A DNA stretch of 64,000 bases. Source: Microcebus murinus. Taxonomy: Eukaryota > Chordata > Mammalia > Primates > Cheirogaleidae. The position numbers were made by a program, and so were the translations under genes. The notes under the pieces are model-generated. The model saw only the letters and a list, made by a program, of their open reading frames with translations, was not told where the DNA came from and did no database searches. Location of the stretch: the NCBI RefSeq assembly GCF_040939455.1, contig NC_134129.1:19666001-19730000 (forward strand), in the 5' to 3' direction. Positions 24,327 through 61,380 of this stretch are shown here, piece after piece (within the stretch, counting starts at the first letter, position 1; each line of letters starts with the position of its first letter).

Positions 24327-24973
24327 TGCCCGAAGCCTCCCTAGGGCCCCGCAGCCAGGCGGGGAAGGGAGGGAGCTGCGGTCGCTCTACACAACCGGAA
24401 GCCCTAGCTACTCGCCGGAAACGCGGCGCAGCGCTGTGACGTCCGCGCGGCGCAGCTCTATGGCGTCAGAGGGCGCGCGACATCTTAACGTCCGCGCGTC
24501 TCCTCGCGATACAGTGAAAGCTGAAGTTAAAGTCATGGAGCCTAAAGGTGGTATTAGGAACACAACCCACCCAGTGGCAAAATAAAATCTTTTAAAATCT
24601 GGATGTTGAGATGTATTCCACATGTCAGTCATGGAGCTAACCTCAGATGAGCTCCGGTGAAGTGAGAAAGGGGTAAAAGTGATGATGAGACCTGGATGGC
24701 ATCCGATGTTTGCCTCCCGCTATTTCCTCGGGCTTTTCTGGAACATCCAGAGGTTGGTTCCAAGGAGGGAGAGGGTAGTTGTGATCAGTTCACCATTGTG
24801 ATTGGAAACAGAATTCTTAGTATTGTTCCCAAAACCTTTGAAAGTTTCAATTGGACACAATTGAAGACTCCTGAGCAGTGAAAAATGGGATTTGTTTTTG
24901 GCTAACCTCGTATTGACTTATGGACCCTTTTCTAGACCCTTGTACGCTCTCCAGAAAGCAAACATTAAGTCTT

Positions 24974-25038
24974 TTTTTTTTTCTTTTTTTGTTTATATGC
25001 ATAACGAAGACATGATTTTTTTTCTTTTTCTTTTTTTT
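24974..25038 (-). mobile_element. 65-bp A-rich retro-insert with 14-bp target duplications
   Basis: AAACATTAAGTCTT occurs exactly at 24960-24973 and 25039-25052 around a T-rich 65-bp insert. On the minus strand that is A-rich sequence with a short unique core (near ATGTCTTCGTTATGC). This suggests L1-machinery insertion of a mostly poly(A) transcript end. Confidence 0.6.
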
Positions 25039-25345
25039 AAACATTAAGTCTTAATTAGCACAACCACCATAAATTCCCACCACTTCCCTAACTCATAATA
25101 CTCCCTAAAGATTTGCCCTCAGAAAACTACTCATTGAATTTTTTTTCCCCCCCTTGGCATGTGTTGTCTTGTCTGGCAAATCAATAAACTCAACTCTGAT
25201 GATCACAGGAGTGGTCTGGCCTTTCCTTTACTCGCTGTCTGAGTTTTGGAAATCAGAGCAAACACATTGATCTCTAAAGCCTAAAATCGATACGTAAGAG
25301 ATGAGATCAGGAATATCCAAAGCCACTTCAGGGAGAAAATAGTGT

Positions 25346-26380
25346 ACAGTAGTGCTTCCTGATCCACCGTTTTGCTTTCCACAGTTTCAGTTACGAGAAC
25401 TATTAAACGGAAAATTGCAGAAATAAACCATTCATACATTTTTAAATTGCGCACTGTTGTGAGTAGTGTGATGAAATCTCTTGCCCACCTGCTCCATCCT
25501 GCCCTGCACTGGAGTCTTGCCTTTGTCCAGCACATCTATGCAGTCTACATGACAGCATGTACCGTGTTTCCCCGAAAATAAGACCAGGTCTTATATTTAT
25601 TTTTCCTCAAGAAGACACCCTAGGGCTTATTTTCAGGGGGTGTGTTGTTTTTTTTTAAGTATTGTACAACAATCGACATCTATTCAAATAGAGTGAAGTC
25701 GTCTTCTTCTGGAACATCATCATCACTCTCCAAACCCCAAATTCCATCCTGAATGTCTTATGACTCTATTGCCTTTAGAACCATCAACCCCGATCTCTCC
25801 TGTGGAGCACTAGAGCTCTCATGGGGCAGATGAGAAGGGCTGCTCATCTTCTTGACCACTCTGCGATGAAATGCATGAGTTGTGCAAATGTGCTGCATAG
25901 CCACACCCATCACTAGGTCTTATTTTGGGGGTAAGGCTTCTATTGCACAAATGCTTAGAAATCCTGCTAGGGATTACTTTTGGGGAAACACGGCACGTTA
26001 GTCACTTAGTAACTGCCTCGACAGATCACATTGACAGATCACATCGATTATCACATCGACAGATCACAAGAAAGGGTGAGTACAGTATAATAAGATATTT
26101 TGAGAAAGAGAAGGAAGAACCACATTCACATGACTTTTATTCCAGTATATTTTTTATAATTGTTCTTTTTTATTATTAATTATTTTTGTTAATCTCTTAT
26201 TTGTGCCTGATTTATAAATTAAACTTTATCATAGGTTTAAAGGTTTAAATCATAGGTTTAAATCATATCATAGGTATGTATATGTAGGAAAAAACATAGT
26301 ATATATAGGGTTTGATACTATGCATGGTTTCAGGCATCCACTGAGGGTCTTGGAACATAGTGGGGATATACTGCACGGGA
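25346..26380 (+). mobile_element. MER2/Tigger-like (pogo) element, interrupted
   Basis: Left end TACAGTAGTGCTTCCTGATC, then TTTTGCTTTCCACAGTTTCA and GAAATAAACCATTCATA. The right end has ATATAGGGTTTGATACTATG and TTTCAGGCATCCACTGAGGG. The order matches the old primate/eutherian MER2 family. Transposon copy B is inserted inside it. Confidence 0.75.
25562..25993 (-). mobile_element. TA-flanked DNA transposon, copy B (nested in MER2)
   Basis: CCGTGTTTCCCCGAAAATAA follows TA at 25560-25561; the right end is TTTTGGGGAAACACGG. The right-hand TA is now CA. It shares internal sequence with copies A, C and D, including TCTTCTTCTGGAACATCATC, which encodes part of DDVPEEDD on the minus strand. Confidence 0.83.
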
Positions 26381-27465
26381 CAGGACAACAGTTGGTATAA
26401 TTTAACAAATGGTTTCAATATAGCTGAAGAAAAACATGGATCCACCAGAAGGAATATAAACTAGAAAAGAAAAAAGAAGAAGAAGAAGAAAGGGCATTAG
26501 AGAGGCAAAGGTTGACATTATCTTTATAGGGTCCATTGTGGTAAGTGCCTTGAACCAAGAACTTTTTTTTATGTGTTGGCCAGAAATGGAGGCACAGGGA
26601 ATTAAAAACCAAGTCCCCACACTCTGATTCCACTTCACTAAGTAATATTTCTATTATCTTTTGTCTTCACATAGTTTTGCCTGCAATACATGTGGTCAAA
26701 TGTACCTTTTTAGGTTTGAGGTATGAAGATTTAAGTCTAATAATTCTCATCCTTTAACACAGGATGTCTCCTCCCTGGTGGAAAAGGTATAGAATCAACA
26801 AATTGTGCTGCTTCCTATTGTTTTTAAGAAGATGACATTAAGATACATTTGCACCTTTTATAAGTGATCACGAATACGTATTGAAATAAATGGAACATGC
26901 AATATCTGCAAAGCTTGTGTAAGAATTTTTACTATATACAAATTGTACCAACTTCTATCCAAAGAACAGAGATATGCTCAGTGCATTTCCTGCCTCCCTA
27001 TTTGAGTTTCTAACGGATCAATTTACAATCAACTTCACAACGAATAGTTCTTTCTAAGGCAGGACCTTTTCTAACTTAGGCCACTTTGTGGGTGTTGAGA
27101 AATGTTAATACTCGTAAAACCCTTATAATTTAACTGAGAGTGTCCATAAGGCATGCCCAGAAGAAATTCGGAAGCTCCACAAAGTAGACCCTTAAATCTA
27201 TCTGAGGTCATTTTCTGTATTCTGCCTGGAAAGTTCCCTTTCTATTTTTCAAGTTAATTTTAGCAATGGTGTCGCCAAACTTTCTAATGCTACATAAAAT
27301 AGGTTATTTTTTTTTCCATCTTTTGAAAACATATTTTTCACTATTTTTCAAATCCTTACCCTGGGGCCCTTTGAGCTTCCGCTAACAGTCTCCTTGCGGC
27401 TCTTCCAAATTTTTCTTCCTATTTCGTCTCAGAGCCAATATAACATTTTAAAAAACTGATTACAT

Positions 27466-27915
27466 GCTCTACATTGTGTTCTTGTTATTTGTCGCTGTCA
27501 TTACAAACCGCTGTAAAATTGAGTGGCTTAAAACAATCGTTCCTTTTGCTCATTCATCTGCAATTTGGAAGGATTGACAGGGATGGCTTGTTTCTGTCGT
27601 ATGATGTGTGTGGCCTCAACTGGGGTGATTGGACAAGCAGGGCGCTTGAAAAATGACTTATTCCTCTTGTCATAGTCACAGGGCCTTTCCACGTGGGTCT
27701 CTCGAGCATGACCTCAGGGTACATTGCCTTATTACATGGCAGTTGGCCTCCGAGAACAAGTGTTCCAAGAGACCGAGGCAAAAAGCTAACTGACTCCCAG
27801 GCTCAGAAGTCTGAGAACATTACTTTGACCACATTTTATTGGTCAAGCAAGTCACTAAGGCCAGCCCATCGTCAAGGTGAAAGGTATTCCTTCTCAACAA
27901 GAGGAATGTCAAGGA
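27466..27915. repeat. Old LTR-class interspersed repeat (probable)
   Basis: AATTGAGTGGCTTAAAACAA, ACATGGCAGTTGGCCTCC, TTCCAAGAGACCGAGG, TTTATTGGTCAAGCAAGTCA and AAGGCCAGCCCA occur in an order I associate with ancient dispersed LTR sequences. The family name was not resolved. Confidence 0.5.
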
Positions 27916-27967
27916 ATTTGTAGCTATCTTTCATCTGCATTTTTAATTGTCCAACTAATTTCTTCCT

Positions 27968-28093
27968 ATTTTTTCAGTTGAGACAGGGCCTCGCTCTTGC
28001 TCAGGCTGGTCTCAAACTCCTGACCTCGAGCAATCTTTCTGCCTCGGCCTCCCAGAGTGCTAGGATTACAGGCATGAGCCACCGCTCCCAGCC
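27968..28093 (-). mobile_element. Alu left-monomer (FLAM-like)
   Basis: Antisense single Alu arm: GAGACAGGGCCTCGCTCTTG to GCATGAGCCACCGCTCCCAG. No second monomer is present. Confidence 0.85.
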
Positions 28094-28349
28094 AATTTAT
28101 GTATTATAAAATAAGATATGAATGGTCAAGAAATGTTGAATCTCTAATCACAATCTATCTGTAAAAGTAAGCATTTGCACATATATACCTCCCAGCTTCT
28201 TTTGATAAAATGAAATTTATGCAGATTTATGTACTATCAGAGTAGAGTCCACTAAAAAAAAGTTATGTGTTGAATGACTATAAATAATGGACACAAGAAT
28301 AAATATAGATACCTGCTATTGATCCAGCTTCATTTTCATCTAGAATCAT

Positions 28350-28450
28350 GATCATAACAAGTACCATTTATTGAGCATTAACTACTTCCAGCTACTGTGG
28401 TAATTGCTCCTTTTGCAAAATTCTGCCTAATCCTCATATTGTATACATGT
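28350..28450 (+). repeat. MIR fragment
   Basis: AGTACCATTTATTGAGCATT, then CTGCCTAATCCTCATATTG, as in the MIR 5' half. Confidence 0.5.
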
Positions 28451-29641
28451 TTATTTATACACACATATATACATACATTTTGATCAATGATTTAGGTATA
28501 TTATGAAACATAAAAAATAAAGTTAAGTGGATGAGATAAAGATGGAATAAACTGTACCTAAGATGTAGGTATACATTTTGTTCCTTTTTACAGTTGAGAG
28601 AACTGAGTATCCATTTGGTTAGATAACTTATGGAGGAATTTATGTAATTCCCAGGAAAGACTGCTTATGAAAATTAATTATATCAACTTGCTAAATGTAT
28701 GTAAATTTGACTTCTTATTACATTTAAAAATGACAATAATAATAACATGGTTGCCAAGAATGTACAACTCAACTACTGCTCATATCAGGTTTAATAATTA
28801 CAGGTGCAAAGTATGTTTCTGCTAACATTTAATTATTACCAAACTAAAAACTTAGTAAGAGTTCAGTAATAATTCTGCTAGATTCCAATGTCTTCTACTA
28901 AAACAAAAGTGGAAGCTGACAAAAAAATAGATTAAAAGTCAAAGATTATTATGACAGTATTAATGAAGCAAAAACCTGTAGTTTTCTTTTCTTTTCTTGC
29001 CATAGAGCATATTGAGCTCTTTAAAATTCATGCAGTGAAATAGAATTTTATGCCTATTTTCATGTAACTATGTAATATTCTGGGCTGTAGTTTCAGGCTT
29101 ATAAAATAGAAGCAGCATGATCTTTAAGGGGCAGATGATCAGGAACAAATCTTTTGTGCTACTAACAAAAAGTGCTTATAGAGAATGCTGACCAAAATGC
29201 ATTAAAAATAATGGAAAATGAAATGCATTGTATTCTTCTCTGCATTAATGTGAATAGTAATTTATATGTAAAATGCATCCAATGTACATTAAATTGCAAC
29301 ACAGATTGCCAAGTAAAGTAATTGCATGATAAACACTGGTAATAAAGAATCAATTTTCCTGTCAGCAGAGGTAGAAAATGATAACACATACTCCTTTGGG
29401 TTTATTGACAGCTCCGTTCAGCTGAAAAATATTTTGCAGGGTTATAAATAAACATCATTTAGTGTTTCCAAATAGGTACAGTCATAACACCAGAATTCTG
29501 GCCAGCCATATACAGTGTTTTTGGAGAAGCAGAGAAATAAAAGGAAACTAGTCTGAGTGAGAGAATTGATGTTTCAGACTAGGTTCTTTCACATACTAGG
29601 TGTGTAACTATACAAGTCATTGAGCCTCTCTTGAGCCTCTG

Positions 29642-29985
29642 GTTTTTGTTGTTGTTGTTGTTTTTTGAGACAGAGTCTCGCTTTATTGCCCAGGCTAGAG
29701 TGAGAGCCGTGGCGTCAGCCTAGCTCACAGCAACCTCAAACTCCTGGGCTCAAGCGATCCTCCTGCCTCAGCCTCCCGAGTAGCTGGGACTACAGGCATG
29801 CGCCACCATGCCTAGCTAATTTTTTTCTATATATATTAGTTGGCCAATTAATTTCTTTCTATTTATAGTAGAGACGGGGTCTCGCTCTTGCTCAGAGCTG
29901 GTTTCGAACTCTTGACCTCGAGCAATCCTCCCGCCTCGGCCTCCCAGAGTGCTAGGATTACAGGCGTGAGCCACCGCGCCCGGCC
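29642..29985 (-). mobile_element. Full-length strepsirrhine Alu
   Basis: Dimeric Alu, antisense, ending CACCGCGCCCGGCC. Perfect 11-bp duplications TTGAGCCTCTG lie at 29631-29641 and 29986-29996. The middle carries TTAGTTGGCCAATTAATTTC, the lemur/galago-type linker. Confidence 0.95.
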
Positions 29986-30835
29986 TTGAGCCTCTGTTTT
30001 AATATCAGAAGACTTCCGTGCTGGATGTCACAATTTTATATGATGCTTGCTTGTATTGACAGACATCAACTGAAATATTGGATTCGAGTATGCAGAATTA
30101 ATAGTAGTGATCATTCACCCATCCATCTAATAATTCATCCTTTAATTTAACACAAATACGCATGTATAATTGTCAGGTCTAGAGCACATTGTTGCAGATA
30201 TAGCTATGGAGCAAGTCAGTCTCTACAACACTTGATGGACGATCAGAGAGATGCTAAGAAATTGTGAGTGTGGACGGAAATTCTTCTCCTTGAGTCCTCC
30301 TGCTAATTGCAATTAGGAACCACAGAAAAATCTTCCCTGATTTTGGCAATTCACTAAAGGCATCATTTTTTACAGTCTTTTAATTTAACCTTCATTGCCT
30401 CCTGCCAATCTGCTACTTTAAAAGTGGTATTTCACTTTGTTGAATAATTACAAACAGAAGTGTAATTGGGAGAACAGGTTGGCTTCAACCAGGCTGATAG
30501 CAGGGAGGATGGAATAAACTGGGAGATATACTTTTGAGAAAGAATTGGTAGAATTTGTTGACAGGTTAGATGATTTCTGATTTGACTCAGTGGGTGCTTT
30601 GTGATGCCATTTCTTGAAATGGAGAAAACCGTATTGGGTTGAGGGGGGTAGAGATTTCTTAAAAATCTGTTTTTGATTATGTTAAGTATGAAACATCTGT
30701 CAAATTGACAGTTTGGGGCTGAGAAAGAAGGTCACAGGTGCATATGTAACTTTTGGATTGTCTATGTATAATAATATATAAATCTAGGAGAATAGATGTG
30801 ATCATCTTAGGAGAGAATTCAAAGAGAGAACAAAG

Positions 30836-30912
30836 TAAAGGGAGGAAAGGAGGGAAGGAAGGAGAGAGTGGGGAGAGAAAGGGAAATGAAAGGGAAGGAA
30901 AGGAAAGTGGCT
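30836..30912 (+). repeat. Polypurine GA-rich tract
   Basis: About 75 bases almost all A/G (GGAGGAAAGGAGGGAAGGAA and similar). It has simple-repeat character and mirror-like symmetry. Confidence 0.85.
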
Positions 30913-31695
30913 GTGAGTAGAACATGGGGCTTTTTATATCCAGTGAGAATCTTTATTCATATTTTTGTGCAGTCTTTTTGGTCACTCAGAACCCAGAAAC
31001 TATTATTTAAATAAATGAGTTAAAATATTAAATTGATGACACTGTGACTATACATAATATTGATCTCTATTTCTGTTCTTCTGCATACACTATAACAATC
31101 AGATGATTCATTAATGGAAAAAACACTTAAATGCATATTTTATACATATCTAGTATTACCTTTGTAAGGGTAGCTTTAAAATATTCTGGCATATGCATTA
31201 GTGGACCATTAATGCACTTCTCGGGAGATTGAAGTCATTTGGTCTTCAATGTTTCATAGCTTATAGTTCACTTGAGATTTGGATTAATTTCATTTTTATA
31301 TGCCATTTTTGGTCCATGTATTCCTGCAGTTCATTTGATCAAGCCAGTTTTTATGAAGGAAACAATGTTGAAAAGTATAAAATCAAAAAATAAGTTTAAA
31401 ATTTATCTAAATGGACTAAGATTACAAATATCATCTTTGGTAAGCTTTTCTGTGAATTTGTATGCCAGAAACAAAGAATGTACCCTGAATCTCTGCTGTT
31501 ACAGGAAGGGACCTATGTTCTCACATAAAGAACTTTGAAAGAAAGAATGGAAAAGGTGATGATCTAAATTTGTCTGCTATTCAACAATTTGGCCTTACTC
31601 TATAGCGTTATGTTATATATTAGGACAGAAAACTTGTCAGAATTCTAGAAGTGACCATTGATAATTGCCTTTTCCTTCTCCCTCCTATTCAGTGA

Positions 31696-32071
<376 letters not shown>

Positions 32072-32099
32072 CACATATCTTCTGTACCTGTTCAGTCCT

Positions 32100-32740
32100 C
32101 TCTGTTTCCACTGGACCTTCCTCCGTTCAAATAGCTCTTTGTCCTTCCTGGGCTGAATCCTCTTCTCACTGATATGCCTGTTCCAGTCATGACCTCTTCC
32201 ATTCATCGTTCTCTCAGCTGCAATGGCTTTTGGATCAGTTCTCCCCACTTCAACGGCGACCCTAGTCCAAGCCTCCGGAGTCTCATGCCTGCATTATAGC
32301 AGCAGCCCCTTCCTAACCAGGCTCCCTCCTCCAATTCTGCATAACGCTGACCCTATCATCTCATTGCTTAAAACCTTCAAGGACATCTCATTTCAATTAT
32401 ATTGGCGTCTAGACTCCTTACCATGACCTACAAGCTCCTTTGGGATCCGCCCATGCTTCTAACGTCATCTCCTTCCACTTTTCCCTAGTTCAAAAATCAC
32501 TAGTCTCATTGGCTTTCTCTCTAAACCGCCAACCACCAAACTCCTTGCCATCTCAAAGCCTTTGCTTAAGGCATTCTTCACATAATCTTTCAAATGACCT
32601 CTTCCTTCTCATCCATCAGGTATCTATCCAAATGACCCTCTTAAAAGGCCTTCTCTGAATACTAAAATCTTCTCCCTTTAGCACTCTTCATCTTAATAGC
32701 ATATTCTTCTTCTCTCCTGAAATCATTAATATCTCGGATA
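32100..32740. repeat. L2-like relic
   Basis: Contains CTTGCCATCTCAAAGCCTTT, CATCAGGTATCTATCCAAAT, GGCCTTCTCTGAATACT and CATGACCTACAAGCTCC in L2/MIR-era order. Open frames across it are chance. Confidence 0.55.
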
Positions 32741-32749
32741 ATAATGTGA

Positions 32750-32935
32750 GTTCTGGGCTGTCTGCCATGATTCAAACGTTGGCTCTTTCAACTACTTACT
32801 AGTTGATGACCTTGAGCGAGTTGCTTAATCTCTATTTCTTTTTTCTGTAAAACAGGATAATAATAATACCTCATAAGATTGTTGAATTAAATGACTTAAA
32901 CCTGACAGTTGTAGAAAAATGCCCAGCTGGTCATT
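32750..32935 (+). repeat. MIR SINE
   Basis: GATGACCTTGAGCGAGTTGC, then TTAATCTCTATTTCTTTTTT, AAAACAGGATAATAATAATA and CCTCATAAGATTGTTGAATT follow the MIR core order. Confidence 0.8.
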
Positions 32936-33226
32936 ATTATTAGTTATATGTGTACTATAATCAATCCTAAAATATATCTCTTTAAATGCAAGCTACACAG
33001 AGCTGCATTTAAAGAGATGCTAGTCCTGTAACCCTAGCATCTAGAACAAAGTCTGGTACTTAGTAGTAGGTCCTCAATAAATGTGTGATCTGCCACTACC
33101 TGACTAGTGACCTAGAAAAGGAAGCTCTGATCAAACAAATTCGAATTCCAAATGTTTTTAAACAGTGCGGAAAAGATTACTGCGACATTCTGTCCTTAGC
33201 TCCAGCATAAAAATTTTAAATGCCAA

Positions 33227-33590
<364 letters not shown>

Positions 33591-33744
33591 TTAACCTCTG
33601 CTGGAGAAGTGAGAAACAGGAAAAAAGAGTCAGAGGCAGACCATAATTAGTCTTCCTAAATGTTGTTCACATAAATAGAATATTTCAGATCTAGCCAAAA
33701 TCAATGAAACCCTATTTTTATTTTGGTGCTAAGATCTTCATAAG

Positions 33745-34118
33745 AAACGACAGGGATCTGGCACCTCTTATATTTTTCCGGGTTGAGCTTGAGCCCATTA
33801 TCCAAAGTGAGGTGACACAAGATGGAAAGAATGGGCTCCACGTGTACTCGCCATCAAATTGGTACTGACGGATCAACACTATGGTGCCCACATGGTAGTG
33901 ATATTCTCCAGGGCTGGGGGGCTGGGGGGGTTAAACTCACGACAATAGGACACGGTGTGCATTGTTGTGTGTGGGGGGGGGGAAGGGCAGGCCTGTAATT
34001 TCCACTTGGGAGAGGCCAGGATATAAAATGTAGCCAAAATGTTTGTACCTTCACAATATCCTGAAATAAAAATAAAAATGAGTAATGGAAATGAAAACAA
34101 AACAAAACAAAAAAAGAT
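33745..34118 (+). mobile_element. 5'-truncated L1, 3' end only
   Basis: Matches the 3' end of the L1 at 59751-60226: CAAATTGGTACTGACGGATC, CCCACATGGTAGTGA, a G-rich tract and CCAAAATGTTTGTACC, then AATAAA-rich sequence. The G-rich 3' UTR is typical of primate L1. Confidence 0.8.
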
Positions 34119-35355
34119 TATGTACCATACATTGACTTTTTTCTGCATATTAGTAGTAAATCCTATCTAGGTAAAATATAATCTCAAAGGCCATGAAGTG
34201 GAGGGAACATTGAAGCATCTTACTTTCCAATGCTTGCCTCAAATGAATAATCTTATGTCAAAGTATAATAAACATGCAGGCAAGGGAATTCAATCTATCT
34301 TTCATTTCCACATTATCAGTTTATGTCTGTACACTGTTCACTGTGTTTGTAAACCATAACAAGTGTTATGAGATACTGTATTTGGCATTTTGGTAGGCTT
34401 TTTTTTTTTTTTTTTTGGCTGTAGCATCTGTTCAGAGTGTCAGAGTACAAATTTAGAAACATATATATATATAGCCAGCCCCGTCATCTTTCCACAAACA
34501 GATTTGCTTTAAGAAGCTCATGTAAAGCTACACTAGTTGGGGGATATTTCCACATCAAACACACAGAGGTATGTGTCTGATCCTTCTCAAAGACTTGGCA
34601 TATAAACAAAGTGGGAAGCTGGGTTATGTAAGGACTCTAATACCAATGGCCATATTACATAAAGCTTTGCATGTTTTGAAAACTTAGTGCGTTCTCCAGA
34701 AATTACTCCCTGTGCTTTATGACAACATATTTTCATGTGTTGAAAAAGTTATGCTGCTAAATTTTAAGTTCTTTAAATTATAAGTTGTTATAAGATTTAT
34801 CACTAAGTCCTGATTTTAGTTTACATAATTCATAGCTGCTTTTATACACACTGCTAATGAAAAAATCTTGATTTATTAAATCGGATGCGTGAATTGCCGC
34901 ATCTAATTTTAGAAAAGCTTTTTGTGTTTTTGCTGAACAAATTTGATATATGTGACATTTGTTGCTCGACTATTTCTGATTAATGAGGCCCTTAGGGTTA
35001 AGGCTGTTTATGCAATTCCATTTGAAATTTATTATAAGTAGTATTTCATAGATGATTATAATTACATGGATTGCTCCTAGTGATTTTTTAATTCACTTTT
35101 TAAAAAGAAAGTTTTTCCAAGAACAATAAAGATTAAAATGTTGAGTTGGATCATCATATTTGTTCAATTGAGAATTCTCTTCTCCATTCTCTAAGTTTTT
35201 ATCAAAATAGCCACTCTTATCTCTCTAGAACCTTCTTCTTCCCTCACCTCTTTCTCCTCTCAAATCTCATTTTCCCTCTGGTATTCCTGGCCATTAGGTC
35301 TAGTTCAAGGTCATGCCTTCCTCTTCTTTCCCAAAAGTGAGTAGAAACTATGTAA

Positions 35356-35395
35356 AGAGTATATATTAATAGGAAAGAGTATATATTAATAGGAA
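35356..35395 (+). repeat. 20-bp tandem duplication
   Basis: AGAGTATATATTAATAGGAA occurs twice head to tail. Confidence 0.9.
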
Positions 35396-35659
35396 AAAAG
35401 CCGGTTCCTTTAGCAGTATTGAGTCTTTCTCTATCCGACTCAGCCAGAAATGCAGGTACACTATCCAAAGAAAAAGACGAATGAAAATGCTCCAAACACT
35501 TTTCAGGAATTGTCAGCTAGAACTAGAAAATAGGTCTTAGGGCTTTGTTTTTGTTTTGGGGAATAGGGAGGCTATTAGCAAACTTTAAAGCTGTAGGAAA
35601 ATCAAACTTAAATAGTATTATCAGTCATTTGCTTTATAGTCTTGTTATAAGTGTGTGTA

Positions 35660-36105
35660 CCATGCTTCCCCAAAAATAAGACCTACCCATAAAGTAAGCC
35701 CTAGCAGGATGTCTAAGAATGTGCAAAATAGAAGCCCTACCCGGAAAATAACACCTAGTGACGGGCGTGGCTGCGCAGCGTATCTACACGACCCATGCGT
35801 GTCGTCGTGGAGCGGGAAAGAACACGAGCAGCCCTTCTCATCTGCCCCGTGAGAGCTCTAGTGCTCCACAGGAGAGATCGGGGACGATGGTTCTAAAGGA
35901 AACAGAGTCGCAAGACATTCAGGATGGAATTTGGGGTTTGGAGAGTGATGATGATGTTCCAGAAGAAGATGACTTAACTCAATGTGAATAAATGTAGATT
36001 GTTGTACCATACTTAAAAAAACAAAATCCCCTGACAATAAGCCCTAGGGTGTCTTCTTGAGGAAAAATAAATATAAGACCCTGTCTTATTTTGGGGGAGA
36101 CACGG
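35660..36105 (+). mobile_element. TA-flanked DNA transposon, copy C (best target duplication)
   Basis: TA at 35658-35659 and 36106-36107 flank the ends CCATGCTTCCCCAAAAATAA and TTTTGGGGGAGACACGG. This copy is inverted relative to A, B and D. On the + strand a frame includes ETESQDIQDGIWGLESDDDV and then PEEDDL, stopping at 35991. It may be a remnant of a transposase C-terminus. Confidence 0.87.
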
Positions 36106-36112
36106 TATATAT

Positions 36113-36152
36113 ATGAGTGTGTGTGTGTATGTGCTTATGCACACACACATGC
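36113..36152 (+). repeat. TG/CA microsatellite
   Basis: GTGTGTGTGTGTATGTGC then CACACACACATGC, which can pair as a short hairpin. Confidence 0.8.
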
Positions 36153-36430
36153 TTAAAATGAAGAATTGACATTACTTCATCACTTAAGGGAAAACCTAGA
36201 TGTGTAACAAGTTTTAAAGTTTTTCTCTTAAACTTCTAAAAATAAGATATTTGGGGAAGAATGTTAATTGTTTCAGATCAGTTAAAGTCAATTTAGTCAA
36301 AGTCACGGTCCAGGATGTGAAAATTTCAGAAGTAGCTGAAGATAACACATTTTGCAAATGACTTTCTAGCGTATATTTCCACACTCTTCCCTCAATAACT
36401 TAATTTACCCATTGAAAGAATACCTTGTTC

Positions 36431-36564
36431 CTCTCTGGGAGGCCGAGGCGGGCGGATTGCTCGAGGTCAGGAGTTCGAAACCAGCCTGAGCAAGAGCGAG
36501 ACCCCGTCTCTACTATAAATAGAAAGAAATTAATTGGCCAACTAATATATACAAAAAAAAAAAA
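36431..36564 (+). mobile_element. Alu fragment with 16-bp target duplications, just upstream of YIPF7 exon 1
   Basis: Sense Alu left-arm-plus-linker piece (CTCTGGGAGGCCGAGGCGGG to AATTAATTGGCCAACTAATA) ending in poly(A). AAAGAATACCTTGTTC is exact at 36415-36430 and 36565-36580. It ends 143 bp before the YIPF7 coding-exon acceptor boundary at 36708. Confidence 0.93.
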
Positions 36565-36627
36565 AAAGAATACCTTGTTCTCTGATAGGAATTCAGTCAT
36601 AACCATATCATCAATTAATCTTTCTAA

Positions 36628-61037
<24,410 letters not shown>

Positions 61038-61380
61038 AGAACGTTTAAGGTGGCCTTGCGAGATTCTGATTCGTTTGCTGTTCGGATCATCTCGGAAATG
61101 TATTCGTATTCGAAGTTGGTGGTGTCCTTTCTGTCTTAACTGCTGTCGAGAGAATCATAAGCAGAGAGACAAAACAGCACTTAAGGATGGTTCCCTAATA
61201 GCCTATTGGTTTCAATGATGTTTTGCTTTTCAGTTTGGTGCATTAAAACATTTAAAAATGCTTAGTAAAAAGAGACGTTGGCTGCTGTACTGATGGACCC
61301 TACTTTTCTCAATAGATGTATTTCTGAGAAATTATAAGTAAATAAGATCGTATGCTTACCGATTAAAGGAAATCTCTAAT
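61038..61380 (+). other. YIPF7: YIPF7 3' UTR
   Basis: Follows the stop codon. Two ATTAAA variant polyadenylation signals lie at 61242-61247 and 61362-61367. Which is used is unknown. Confidence 0.6.

Larger units (their letters stand above)
24100..24545 (-). promoter_or_regulatory. GUF1: GUF1 CpG-island promoter
   Basis: The only CpG-dense segment in the window; it covers GUF1 exon 1 and about 270 bp upstream. No TATA box is seen. Candidate sites upstream of the start: ETS/GABP-type ACCGGAAG (24394-24401) and GCCGGAAA (24414-24421), and a CRE-like TGACGTC (24437-24443). GABP-type sites are common in promoters of nuclear genes for mitochondrial proteins. The transcription start is not determined. 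Confidence 0.85.

Noticed and set aside
23913..24585. Several overlapping open frames on both strands around the CpG island
   Set aside because: High GC makes long frames by chance. The only supported coding is GUF1 exon 1 (24137-24274, minus); the others lack family similarity.
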